Source of the DNA: Prochlorococcus sp. RS04
Lineage (GTDB): Bacteria; Cyanobacteriota; Cyanobacteriia; PCC-6307; Cyanobiaceae
Assembly (NCBI RefSeq): GCF_001989455.1
Contig: NZ_CP018346.1
Span: 1 to 64,000, forward strand
Reading direction: 5' to 3'
Length of the DNA stretch: 64,000 nucleotides
This document shows positions 36,485 through 46,100 of this stretch, one piece after another. How positions within the stretch are numbered: position 1 is the first letter of the stretch; each line of letters opens with the position of its first letter. The notes under the pieces are model-generated. The model saw only the letters and a list, made by a program, of their open reading frames with translations, did not search any database and was not told the DNA's origin. Position numbers and translations under genes: made by a program.

Positions 36485-37767
36485 GAATTTCAAATATTGA
36501 TGCAATAGCTCTTATAGATGCTAATAATTTTTACGCGTCATGTGAACAAAATATTAATCCTCATTTGAGAAATAAACCTGTAGTAATTTTATCTAATAAT
36601 GACGGATGTATCATTGCAAGAAGCCCTGAAGCGCGAGCTTTAAAAATTAAAATGGGAACTCCGTATTTTAAGGTCAAAGAAAGACTAAATAAATTAGATG
36701 TAGCAGTCTTAAGCTCAAACTACTCGCTTTATGGGGATATGAGCAGAAGACTAATGAATTTACTGAAAAACTACTGTGAACAAATAGAAATTTATTCCAT
36801 TGACGAAGCATTCGTCTCGATTTCTAGACCTAATGATGAAAATCTATATCCTTGGGCAAGAAGCATAAGATCATTAATATATCAGAATCTAGGGATTACC
36901 ATAACAGTAGGAATAGGAGAAAATAAAGTAAGAGCAAAAATTGCTAATAAACTAGCTAAAAATATTGATTATTCAGCTGGAATATTTGATTTAGGTAGAA
37001 CCGAAAATGAGAATGATTATTTGAAAAGAATTAGTATAGATAAGATATGGGGAGTCGGGAAACAAACATCTAATTGGTTACAAAGTAAAGGTATTAAAAA
37101 TGCGAGAGAGCTAAGAGATATGGAAGAAAATGAAATCATTAAGAAATTAGGCATCGTAGGGAAAAGACTGCAATTAGAACTGAAAGGCCATAGATGCCTG
37201 CCCATAGAAAAAAACAAGAAATCAAAAAAAGAAATTCAGGTGAGCAGGAGTTTCGGCACACCTATCACAAAATTAGAAGACTTAACTCAAGCACTGGCAA
37301 CTCACGCAATAAAAGCCTCTGAAAAAATGAGAAGCCAGAATTTACAATCATCTAATATTAGAGTATTTGCTAGAACCAGTAAATATTCAAGTCAAAATTA
37401 TCAAAGAAGTGCTCATAGAAAACTTACAAATGCAACAGATGACACAAACAATATTTTAAAAATAGTAGTTGAATTATCTAAAGAAATTTATAATCCCGAA
37501 TATAAATTCTCAAAAGCTGGTGTTTTAATGCAGGATTTAACAAATAGCGAATATTTACAGCAATCAGTTATCAATTACAAATCTCAGAAAGTCTTAAAAA
37601 AATCAACAAATCTTATGAAAACGATTGATTTATTAAATAAAAGATTTAATAACAATGCAATTACATGGGCTATTACAAAAAATTCACAAAGTTGGAAGAT
37701 GAATAAGAATTTCTTAAGTCGCTCATCTACAACTGATATAGAACAAATCCCAACTATAGTGAAGTAA
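36481..37767 (+). CDS. umuC: UmuC, Y-family DNA polymerase V catalytic subunit
   Basis: Error-prone translesion polymerase. Seen: IALIDANNFYASCEQ with catalytic Asp14, SIDEAFVSI with the Asp-Glu pair near 107, the HhH region IWGVGKQTSNWLQSKGI near 190, and a little-finger domain with RSFGTPI. The C-terminal ~65-residue UmuC extension (WKMNKNFLSRSSTTDIEQIPTI) is present, which separates it from DinB. Length 428 is normal. Starts on the ATGA overlap with umuD, so stoichiometric coupling is expected. An HExxH gene follows after ten bases. Confidence 0.96.
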   Translation: MRISNIDAIALIDANNFYASCEQNINPHLRNKPVVILSNNDGCIIARSPEARALKIKMGTPYFKVKERLNKLDVAVLSSNYSLYGDMSRRLMNLLKNYCEQIEIYSIDEAFVSISRPNDENLYPWARSIRSLIYQNLGITITVGIGENKVRAKIANKLAKNIDYSAGIFDLGRTENENDYLKRISIDKIWGVGKQTSNWLQSKGIKNARELRDMEENEIIKKLGIVGKRLQLELKGHRCLPIEKNKKSKKEIQVSRSFGTPITKLEDLTQALATHAIKASEKMRSQNLQSSNIRVFARTSKYSSQNYQRSAHRKLTNATDDTNNILKIVVELSKEIYNPEYKFSKAGVLMQDLTNSEYLQQSVINYKSQKVLKKSTNLMKTIDLLNKRFNNNAITWAITKNSQSWKMNKNFLSRSSTTDIEQIPTIVK

Positions 37768-37777
37768 ACAAAATAGA

Positions 37778-38245
37778 ATGGAATTTATATTATTTTTGAG
37801 CAAATTAGATAAAGAGATTCTTAACTTATTAATAAAAGCAAACTACATAGTTGAAGAAAATAAAATTGAATGTCTATTAAACAAAGAAATAAAAGGGCTA
37901 CATAATTTTAAAGAAAATAAAATAATAATATGTACTGAAAATGTAAAAAGGAAAACAAATTTTAGAAATAAGAATCAACAATCAAATAAAGATAACTTCA
38001 AAACAGAAAGGTCGATAAGAAAAGCATTAAGACACGAAGCAACTCATGCGATACAAAAATGTAATGACAATAAAACAATAGGGGATATAAAAAAATTAGA
38101 AAGCAAATTGCATCAAAGTAAAAGAAAAGCATTAGAGTTCTCTAGTTCAAATTTTTCTGGGACTTATGCGAAAGAAGTAGAAGCTTATGTTCTTGAAGAT
38201 AAACCCAAAAAAGTTAAAAACATGATTAAAAAATACTGCCTATAA
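37778..38245 (+). CDS. putative HExxH zinc metallopeptidase downstream of umuC
   Basis: Protein of 155 residues that I cannot place in a named family. A zinc-peptidase signature HEATH is at 86-90 within ALRHEATHAIQKCND, followed about 45 residues later by EVEAYVLE (133-140), where a Glu could be the third zinc ligand as in gluzincins. The pattern (HExxH then E-x-E-A) recalls the ATP23/SprT-like layout but I see no further support. N-terminus is hydrophobic-amphipathic, the middle is Lys/Asn-rich. ATG start ten bases after umuC, so it is very probably the third gene of the umuDC operon and SOS-controlled. Confidence 0.8.
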   Translation: MEFILFLSKLDKEILNLLIKANYIVEENKIECLLNKEIKGLHNFKENKIIICTENVKRKTNFRNKNQQSNKDNFKTERSIRKALRHEATHAIQKCNDNKTIGDIKKLESKLHQSKRKALEFSSSNFSGTYAKEVEAYVLEDKPKKVKNMIKKYCL

Positions 38246-38261
38246 ATTAAAACTTTTTATA

Positions 38262-40295
38262 TTAACTAGCGACGAAATTGCCACAGCGTTGTTTGTCTAA
38301 GAAATTCATATGTTGTCTTTCTAGGTAATATAATTCCTGAAATTTAATGGCATCTGAGTTTAAATCCTTAAAAAGATCATCTATCTCTTTATTTGTATTT
38401 GAAGAACCTGAAGAAGGATTATCAATTAAAATAGATATACAATTTTCTAAAGTTTTTAATCTTTGAGATCCCCAAGATTCTATTAAGTGTCTACATCTTT
38501 TTAGAGAATTATATTTCTCAAGAAGTGATAATGTTCCTAGTAAATTGTCCTTAGGATTACTTAGCAATGTTAAAAACAACTCATTTGGATTAATAAAAAT
38601 ATTAATTTTATTTGATGATTCAGGATTATTGAGAGCTAAGTAGTCAGGCAGAAGTGAAATTAAGTTAATAGAAGAAAAATCTTTTTGAAGATTTTGACTA
38701 TTTGATTGTTTTAAATCATTTAAGTAATTTAAACCTAAATTATTTTGTTCAATTTTTGAAATAGCATCCCATAAACTTTGAATATAACAAGTATTAAAAC
38801 CATTAATTTCTCTTTTGAGAAATTCATCACGAATAAATAGCCTAAGATCTGGACAATGTAAATAATAAAAAATTATTTCCGATTCATTTTTCTCCCGTCG
38901 AGAAATTTCATTTGGTTGTTCAAATTTTTTTGATCTACCATGCCAACGAAATCCCTTTACTTGATTTCTTAAATCTTGTTCAAACTGTATTGCTAACCTA
39001 GCTTGTCCCTTACTTAATTGTTCGGAAACTTTTTGTAAATAATGAGTTCTGGTTGATGATTGAGGTAATTTACTCAACAATTTTACCAATGAAGAAATAA
39101 CACTTTGGAAAATTTCAGACTTAGTTAAATCTTGATCTTTAAAGATCTGATCAATCTCCCAATCAATCCAAAAGGATGAATTATCAATTAAATTAAAATA
39201 ATCTTCAGGGGTATGACTATTCAAATATTCGTCAGGATCTTTAAAATGACTTAGTTGAAGTATCTTAAGATTAATTTGATCATGAAGGGATAGGGTCTCA
39301 ACTTCTTTAATTACTCTTTTTGTAGCTAAAATTCCTGCATTATCAGAATCAAAATTCAAAATTATATTTTTATTATCTGTACATCTACATAGTTGAGAAA
39401 TTTGATACTTATTTAATGCGGTACCGAGAGAAGCCACAGAATTAGTTATACCTTTTGAATGAAGAGAAATAACATCAAAGTAGCCTTCAACAATAATAGC
39501 TTTATCTCTTTTTCTAATATCACTAGAAGCTTTTTCGAAGGCAAACAACATTTTTCCCTTTTCAAATATCTCTGATTCAGGAGAATTAAGATATTTGGGT
39601 TCCTGACCATCAAGAGATCTTCCTCCAAAGGCAACTACTCTTCCCTGCATATCATGTATTGGAACAATTAATCTATTTCTAAAACGATCATAAATCTTGT
39701 CAGAATTATCTTTAGAAATTGCAAGGCCTGAAGCTAATATTAAATTAATGGGGAATTTTTCTACCTTGGAAAGATAATTAAATAAATCATTCCATGAATT
39801 TGGGGCAAAGCCTAATTCAAAGTTATCAATAATCTTGTTACTCAAGTTTCTATTAGATGTTAAATATTTCATGGCTTCAAAACCAAGAGAATTATTTAAT
39901 TGAGACCTAAACCATTTTTTAGTGACTCTTAATATTTTATAAAGCTCTTCCTTTCTAGATAGTTGTTTTTTATAAGCTTCTACTTGGGGACCCTCAAGAT
40001 TTTCAACATTAATATTATTTTTTTTTGCAAGAGAAAGTACAACATCTGAAAAATTTGCACGAGTAAATTCCATTAAAAATTTAATAGAGTTTCCACCTGC
40101 ACCACAGGAAAAACAGTAATAGAATTGTTTAGTTGGTGATACTGTCATAGATGGCTTAGTATCATCATGAAAAGGGCAAATCCCAACAAATTCCTTGCCT
40201 TTCTTCTTAAGAACAATATGTTCAGATATAACGTCAACAATATCTGCTTTTTCCTTAACCTCTTGAATAGTTCTTGGGTGTATAGAATGAACCAT
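38262..40295 (-). CDS. dnaG: DNA primase
   Basis: Makes RNA primers at the replication fork. The N-terminal CHC2 zinc ribbon is visible (GICPFHDDTKPSMTVSP and YYCFSCGAGGNSIKFLM, residues ~37-70), then the TOPRIM core (AIIVEGYFDVISLHSKGI, near 260, and LNFDSDNAGILATKR near 310), and a poorly conserved C-terminal helicase-binding region. Length 677 is usual for cyanobacteria. I chose ATG 40295 (MVHSIHPRTI); a TTG seven codons earlier is possible. Convergent with the HExxH gene, 16 bases apart. Confidence 0.96.
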   Translation of the reverse strand: MVHSIHPRTIQEVKEKADIVDVISEHIVLKKKGKEFVGICPFHDDTKPSMTVSPTKQFYYCFSCGAGGNSIKFLMEFTRANFSDVVLSLAKKNNINVENLEGPQVEAYKKQLSRKEELYKILRVTKKWFRSQLNNSLGFEAMKYLTSNRNLSNKIIDNFELGFAPNSWNDLFNYLSKVEKFPINLILASGLAISKDNSDKIYDRFRNRLIVPIHDMQGRVVAFGGRSLDGQEPKYLNSPESEIFEKGKMLFAFEKASSDIRKRDKAIIVEGYFDVISLHSKGITNSVASLGTALNKYQISQLCRCTDNKNIILNFDSDNAGILATKRVIKEVETLSLHDQINLKILQLSHFKDPDEYLNSHTPEDYFNLIDNSSFWIDWEIDQIFKDQDLTKSEIFQSVISSLVKLLSKLPQSSTRTHYLQKVSEQLSKGQARLAIQFEQDLRNQVKGFRWHGRSKKFEQPNEISRREKNESEIIFYYLHCPDLRLFIRDEFLKREINGFNTCYIQSLWDAISKIEQNNLGLNYLNDLKQSNSQNLQKDFSSINLISLLPDYLALNNPESSNKINIFINPNELFLTLLSNPKDNLLGTLSLLEKYNSLKRCRHLIESWGSQRLKTLENCISILIDNPSSGSSNTNKEIDDLFKDLNSDAIKFQELYYLERQHMNFLDKQRCGNFVAS

Positions 40296-40389
40296 TGAGA
40301 TTTTTATTAAAAACAAATAATGATTTATTTGTTATAGGTCAAAATCAAATAAGAATCTACTTAATTTCACAATAAAACTATTTTTTTAA

Positions 40390-41280
40390 ATGATAAATAT
40401 CGCAGTATTAGAAAAAAAATTTTATTCATTGAACAAGTTTAATTTGGTATTTGCTTCATTCTTCTTTAGTTTGATGACTTTATGCGTAAAAAATATTGAT
40501 AAAAGGATACCTATTTATGAATTAGTTTTATTCAGATCATTTTTGAGTTTAATTATTACATTATTCATAATTAATCTAAAAAATATAAATCCTTGGGGAA
40601 ACAATAGACCATTACTTATCTTAAGAGGTGTTTTAGGAACTTTAGCTTTAGTTTGCATTTTTTATGCGATAAGAAATATGCCCCTTAGTATATCTACAGT
40701 CATTCAGTACACATACCCTATCTTTATATCTATATTCGCTGGCATATTTATAAACGAAAAAATAACTCGGAATATAATTTTTGCTTTACTTGTTGGCTGG
40801 ATTGGAATATTTGTAATAATAAATCCAAGTCAATTATCAAATATAAACGTTGAAATTGAAAATGTTTCGATCTCGATCGCATTTCTTGGGGCAATCTGCA
40901 CTGCATTGGCTTACGTAACTGTGAAGAAACTTTCATTTACTGAAGATGTTTATGTAATTATTGAATATTTTCCACTTGTTTCTTTTATAGCTTTATTGCC
41001 AATTGTATTAATGAACTGGGTTACCCCAACCTGGAATGAATTAATTTGGATAATTGGCATTGGCTTATTTACTCAATTAGGTCAGACTTTCTTAACTATA
41101 GGATTAAAAAATTTGCCTGCTTCTGAAGCTTCAACAATTAACTATTTGCAAGTTTTATTCGGGTCAATTTGGGGGGTTTTGTTTTTTAGTGAAATAATAA
41201 ATATAAATTTTTTATTAGGTGCTTCACTAGTATTATTAGGAACTATTATATCTACTACCAAAATAATCAAAAGGACATAG
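40390..41280 (+). CDS. EamA/DMT family transporter
   Basis: Drug/metabolite-type transporter of 296 residues with about ten hydrophobic helices and an internal duplication of the EamA repeat (ELVLFRSFLSLIITLFI, and LGLGLFTQLGQTFLTIGLKNLPASEAS-like segment near 230, here LFTQLGQTFLTIGLK). Hallmark LRGVLGTLALVCIFYAIRNMPLSISTVI near 75 is seen. The family exports amino acids, nucleotides or other metabolites; no substrate can be inferred. ATG start, alone on a 73-base spacer from dnaG. Confidence 0.9.
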   Translation: MINIAVLEKKFYSLNKFNLVFASFFFSLMTLCVKNIDKRIPIYELVLFRSFLSLIITLFIINLKNINPWGNNRPLLILRGVLGTLALVCIFYAIRNMPLSISTVIQYTYPIFISIFAGIFINEKITRNIIFALLVGWIGIFVIINPSQLSNINVEIENVSISIAFLGAICTALAYVTVKKLSFTEDVYVIIEYFPLVSFIALLPIVLMNWVTPTWNELIWIIGIGLFTQLGQTFLTIGLKNLPASEASTINYLQVLFGSIWGVLFFSEIININFLLGASLVLLGTIISTTKIIKRT

Positions 41281-41306
41281 AATATAATTATTAAAATATA
41301 AAAAAA

Positions 41307-41663
41307 GTGAAATTTTTCTATTTAGCTTTATTATTTTGTTTTTCTCCAATTGTTCAAGTAAATGCAACAACACCAAAGTCAGTAACTTGCACAAGAACTG
41401 AATATAGAGAGGAATACATCCCTGGAACCAAATCAAATCCAGGCTACGTGAAAAGTTATGAGGTGGACGTTGTAATACCTTGTGGAGGTCAAAATACTGC
41501 TGAAAAAATAGATGATAATGACTGTAGTGAAGGTTCTGTTATAGGAGGACTTCTTGGTGCTGGAATAGCACTATCTTCCTCTAGAGGGAAAGATAGATTT
41601 TGGGCAGTACCTGCTGGCGGAACGGCAGGAGCACTAATTGGTTGTCAGGTGGATGGTGGTTAA
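41307..41663 (+). CDS. exported small protein with glycine-zipper segment
   Basis: Protein of 118 residues with a signal peptide (KFFYLALLFCFSPIVQVNA) and a Gly/Ala-rich stretch (SVIGGLLGAGIALSSSRG, near residue 75, and AVPAGGTAGALIGCQ near 98) like a glycine-zipper 2TM domain of outer-membrane or envelope proteins. Five Cys could form disulfides. The start is GTG at 41307, with no strong ribosome site. It ends with TAA immediately before the ruvA TTG. The mature role is unknown. Confidence 0.75.
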   Translation: MKFFYLALLFCFSPIVQVNATTPKSVTCTRTEYREEYIPGTKSNPGYVKSYEVDVVIPCGGQNTAEKIDDNDCSEGSVIGGLLGAGIALSSSRGKDRFWAVPAGGTAGALIGCQVDGG

Positions 41664-42341
41664 TTGATAAGTTGGATAAATGGAGAATTGGTTGAGTTAT
41701 GGCAAACCAATCAAAAATTTTTTGTTTTAGTAAATTGTCAAGGATTAGGATACGAAATACAAATACTAGAATCCTTTTTTCTCAAATTAAAAAAAAATCA
41801 GATATCTAATAAAAAAATTACTCTTTGGTTAAAACATATTAAAAAAGAAGATTCAGATTTATTATTTGGCTTTACATCAAAGGAACAAAAGAATTTCTTT
41901 ATTGAAATTTTGAGTATCCGAGGTGTTGGATCTCAAATCGGCATGGGTATGTTAAATAAATATTCTATTGGTGAAGTTATCAATGCAATAAAGACACAAA
42001 ATAAAAAATTAATTTGTTCCGTACCTGGTATAGGACAAAAAACGAGTGATCGGTTAATTTTAGAACTAAAAAATAAGTTTAAAAGCGAAATACAATTTGA
42101 AGAAGAAAAAGCAAATGATGAATTTAAGATTAAGGATCCAGAAATTAATAAAATGATCGAAGATCTTCAGTTAACTCTTCAATCATTAAATTACAAAAAT
42201 AAAGAAATCAAAACTATTTTGCCAATTATTATTAATGAAGTAGATTTCCTTGCAAAAAAGGAAAGTAATTTATCATTTGAAAATTTATTGAAATTAGCTA
42301 TGAATTATCTAGATAAAGAAAGTAGTAATATAGCTAGCTGA
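41664..42341 (+). CDS. ruvA: Holliday junction branch migration protein RuvA
   Basis: Tetrameric junction-binding subunit of the RuvAB motor. Seen: N-terminal OB domain (GYEIQILESF), the HhH segment SIRGVGSQIGMGMLNKY near residue 90 and SVPGIGQKTSDRLILELKNKF near 125. The C-terminal helical domain (NYKNKEIKTILPII) is present. Length 225 is slightly above E. coli RuvA. TTG start directly abutting the previous stop; 32 bases before rpsO. RuvB and RuvC are not in the window. Confidence 0.94.
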   Translation: MISWINGELVELWQTNQKFFVLVNCQGLGYEIQILESFFLKLKKNQISNKKITLWLKHIKKEDSDLLFGFTSKEQKNFFIEILSIRGVGSQIGMGMLNKYSIGEVINAIKTQNKKLICSVPGIGQKTSDRLILELKNKFKSEIQFEEEKANDEFKIKDPEINKMIEDLQLTLQSLNYKNKEIKTILPIIINEVDFLAKKESNLSFENLLKLAMNYLDKESSNIAS

Positions 42342-42373
42342 CGTAGTATCATAGGTTAAAAGAGAAAAAATTT

Positions 42374-42643
42374 ATGTCATTAGATACAGCTGAAAAACAG
42401 AAGCTGATTGAGACTCATCAAGTACATCCAACTGATACAGGTTCAGCCGAAGTTCAAGTAGCACTTCTTTCAAAAAGAATATCGAAATTAAGTGACCACC
42501 TCCAAGGAAACATTCATGATTTTGCTTCAAGGCAAGGATTATTAAAAATGATTGGTAAAAGGAAAAGATTACTATCTTTCATAAAAGACAAAAACGTTCA
42601 GAGATATCAAGAGCTATTAAAGAAAATTGGAATCAGAGGATGA
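42374..42643 (+). CDS. rpsO: 30S ribosomal protein S15
   Basis: Primary 16S rRNA-binding protein of 89 residues with the family sequence [42 protein letters not shown] and a C-terminal [16 protein letters not shown] start with a purine-rich AGAGAAAA stretch upstream. The spacing of nine bases to the PAM68-family gene suggests one transcript. Nothing unusual. Confidence 0.98.
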   Translation: MSLDTAEKQKLIETHQVHPTDTGSAEVQVALLSKRISKLSDHLQGNIHDFASRQGLLKMIGKRKRLLSFIKDKNVQRYQELLKKIGIRG

Positions 42644-42652
42644 TTTCAATTA

Positions 42653-43102
42653 ATGAAAAAAAAGCAATCTAAAAAAAAGACACAATTTAAAAAGAAAAAA
42701 AATTATCTTGAGAAAACTGCATTTTCTAATCTAGAAAAAGCATCTAATACTGTAAATGCCCCAAAGAGATCATCTACTGGGATACCAAAATATGTTGCTG
42801 ATAGAATGGCAAGAAGAATATTTTTTACAGCAGGAATTCCCACAATATTAGGGATGTCTGTTTTTGTTGTTAGCTACATTATAGTTACAAGAAATATTGC
42901 TGAGATACCTCCTTCATCAACAATTGCAATTTCAGCATTATTTTTTTTATTAGGTTTAGCAGGTTTGAGTTTTGGAATATTATCAGCTAGTTGGGATAAA
43001 GAGCCTGGTTCTTTTTTTGGTATTGAAAATATTCCAATGAACATACAACGTGCAAAAGCAGCTTTCAAACCTGCAACTCAAAATTTCGAAGACAAAAATT
43101 AA
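42653..43102 (+). CDS. PAM68-family thylakoid membrane protein
   Basis: Small membrane protein (149 residues) of the PAM68 family (DUF3464), which in Arabidopsis and Synechocystis helps assembly of photosystem II around CP47. A highly basic N-terminus (KKKQSKKKTQFKKKKN) is followed by PKYVADRMARRIFFTAGIPTILGMSVFVVSY, helix 1 near residues 60-85, helix 2 near 95-115, and GILSASWDKEPGSFFG. Together with psb28 the window holds two PSII biogenesis factors. It converges on dnaE with a one-base gap. Confidence 0.9.
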   Translation: MKKKQSKKKTQFKKKKNYLEKTAFSNLEKASNTVNAPKRSSTGIPKYVADRMARRIFFTAGIPTILGMSVFVVSYIIVTRNIAEIPPSSTIAISALFFLLGLAGLSFGILSASWDKEPGSFFGIENIPMNIQRAKAAFKPATQNFEDKN

Positions 43103-43103
43103 T

Positions 43104-46100
43104 CTAAGAAACTAAAGATTTCAAATTAACTTTGAATGATTTATCTTCTAATAATTTGCATACCCCTTGAATATCTCCAACGCAAAATTGCTCGCCAAAT
43201 TTAACGTAGGTAACGCTATTTTTATTTCTAACTGCAGCTAAAACTGGAATCTTTATTCCACATCTATCTTTATCTGGTTTAAATTTAGTTAAACAGTTTC
43301 TCAAGGTATTTTGTACTCTTACATCTGATGCTTGAGAACTTTCAAGATTAATTATAAGTAATTTAAGGTTATCTATTTCTCTACAATCATCAATTATTAA
43401 TTGAGTCTTATCACTTTTTTTATCTATTGTTCCCCACACCAATAATCTAGTATCAGTCAAAAGAAATTCTGATAATCTTACATAGGTTTTTGGAAAAACT
43501 ATCGCTTCACAACATCCAGAAAGATCCTCAAGCTGAACTATAGCCATCCTATCTCCTTTTCTTGTTGTAATTTGCTTTAAATCAGGGATCATTCCAACTA
43601 ACGATACTTTGGTTCTATCTTTAGTTTCTTCTAACTGAGAAATGCCAATAGGTGAAACAAGTTTTGCTGGCTTAGTTAAATGCTTAAGAGGATGATCAGA
43701 TAAATAAAAGCCTAATAGCTGTTTTTCTAACTTTAACTTCTCAATAAGTGAATAGTCATCAACCTTAGCTAATTGTGATTCGGAAAAAGCAACATTAGAG
43801 TATTCTTCTTTAGAGTCAAATAGATTTCCTTGGCCTGATAATCTATCACGATTTCTTGAAGAGGCCCAATCAATAACATGTTCAAGATCTGACAATAACT
43901 GAGCTCTATTATTATCATTTGAAAATTCGTCTAGAGCTCCACAATGAATTAGAGATTCAATACTTCTTTTATTAAGAATATTAGAAGGCAAACGGTCGCA
44001 CAAATCCGCTAATGACTTAAAGGTCCCCGAGCTATTTCGGTTTTCAATTATATTTCTTATTGCAGAATCTCCTAAATTCTTAATTGCAGACAACCCGAAT
44101 AAAATCTGATTATTCTTAATAGTAAAATCAACCCCAGAAAAATTGATGCTCGGGGAAATAACTTCTATTCCCATTGAATAACAATTAGAAATATATCTTT
44201 GCATCTTATCGCTAGAGCCGGAATTTACGCTTAAAAGGGCTGCCATATATGCAACAGGAAAATGGGCTTTTAAAAATGCAGTTTGATAAGTTACAGCACC
44301 ATAAGCAGTTGAGTGACTTTTATTAAAACAATATTCTGCGAATAAAACCATCTGATCAAAAAGATCATTTGCTAATTTTTCATTTACTCCTTTCTTCTTA
44401 GAACCATCTACAAAAATATTCCTATGCTTTACCATTTCAGAAACTTTCTTTTTCCCCATCGCTCTTCGAAGTAAATCAGCATCACCTAGAGAATAACCGG
44501 CTAAGTCTTGAGCAATTTTCATGATTTGTTCTTGGTAAACCATAATTCCATAGGTTTCAGTAAGAATTGACTTAATAAAAGGATGAGGGAAATCAATCTT
44601 TTCGTTTCCATTTTTTCGATTTATGAATTTAGGTATAAGGCCTGCATCAAGAGGACCAGGTCTATAAAGAGCCAGTATGGAAGAAATATCCTCTAGAGAG
44701 TTAGGTTTGAAATCCTTAACCACCTGTTTCATTCCAGAAGATTCAAGTTGAAAAATACCTTCAAGATCTCCTCTCCCAATAAGCTCAAAGGTTTTACCAT
44801 CATTTTGTGGTAACTCATCAATCATTATTTTCTTACCAGTAGATTGATTAATAAGAGAAACTGTCTTTTCAATCATCGTAAGATTCTTAAGACCCAAGAA
44901 ATCCATTTTCAATAATCCAAGTGATTCGATATCGTCCATAGAATATTGGGTTATTATTTGTCCTTCATTATTTCTTTGAAGAGGTACAAGTTCGTCAAGA
45001 GGATCTGATGCGATAACAACTCCAGCAGCATGAACTCCATATGTTTTATTAGTTCCTTCTATTCTCAAAGCCAAATCAACCCATTTTTTCACCCTATTAT
45101 CATTAATATATTTCTCTCTAAACTCTTGACTAGGAGAATTCTTATCAATCATTTCATTTAACTTAAATGGTTTCCCTCTTACGACCGGAATTAATTTAGC
45201 CAATTTATCCGCCTCTCCATATGGTATATCTAGAACCCTTGCGACATCTTTTAAAACCGCCTTAGAGGTCATCTTATTGAAAGTAATTATTTGCGCAACT
45301 TTATCCTCTCCATAACGATTAGTAACATAATCAATAACTTCATTTCTCCTATCAATACAAAAGTCGGTATCAATATCTGGCATTGACTTTCTTGCTGGAT
45401 TTAAAAATCTCTCAAACAACAATCCATGCTCAACAGGATTTATATTTGTAATTTGAAGAGCATAAGCTACTAGTGAACCTGCGGCAGAACCTCTACCTGG
45501 TCCTACAGGAATAGAGTTATCTCTAGCAAATTTGATATAGTCCCAAACAACCAAAAAATAATCAGGGAAGCCCATATCTTTAATAATTTTTAATTCGGAA
45601 GATAGTCTCTTTTTATAGTTCTCATCAACTTCTGAAAGATCATTTTTTTTAAGTCTTTTTAAAAGGCCTTTATTAGATAACTGTGTAAGGAAGGAAAATG
45701 AATCTATATCTTCGTTAAGGGGGAATTTTGGCATTCTATAATTTCCAAACAGATCAAATACTTCAACTTTTTGAGAAATTTCTACTGTATTATTGACTGC
45801 CTCAACAATTGATTCATCATCAATATGATCTTTAAAAAGTTCAAGCATTTCATTTTCACTTTTAATATATTCTGTACCGGTATATCTCAATCTTTTTTCA
45901 TCACTTATTAGTTTTCCTGTTAATACACAAAGCAAAGCGTCATGTGCTTCAACATCCTTACTTGATAAATAGTGGGCATCATTGGTTGCAATTACTTTTA
46001 TTTGGTGCTTCTTCCCAATTTTTATTAATTCAACGTTAACAATTCTATCCTCAATAGAGCCATGATCTTGTATTTCTAGATAAAAGTCATCTGCAAATAA

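Noticed and set aside
41307-41663. Alternative of calling the glycine-zipper protein a pseudogene
   Set aside because: Signal peptide, Cys pattern and zipper are intact and the frame abuts ruvA; only the GTG start is weak.
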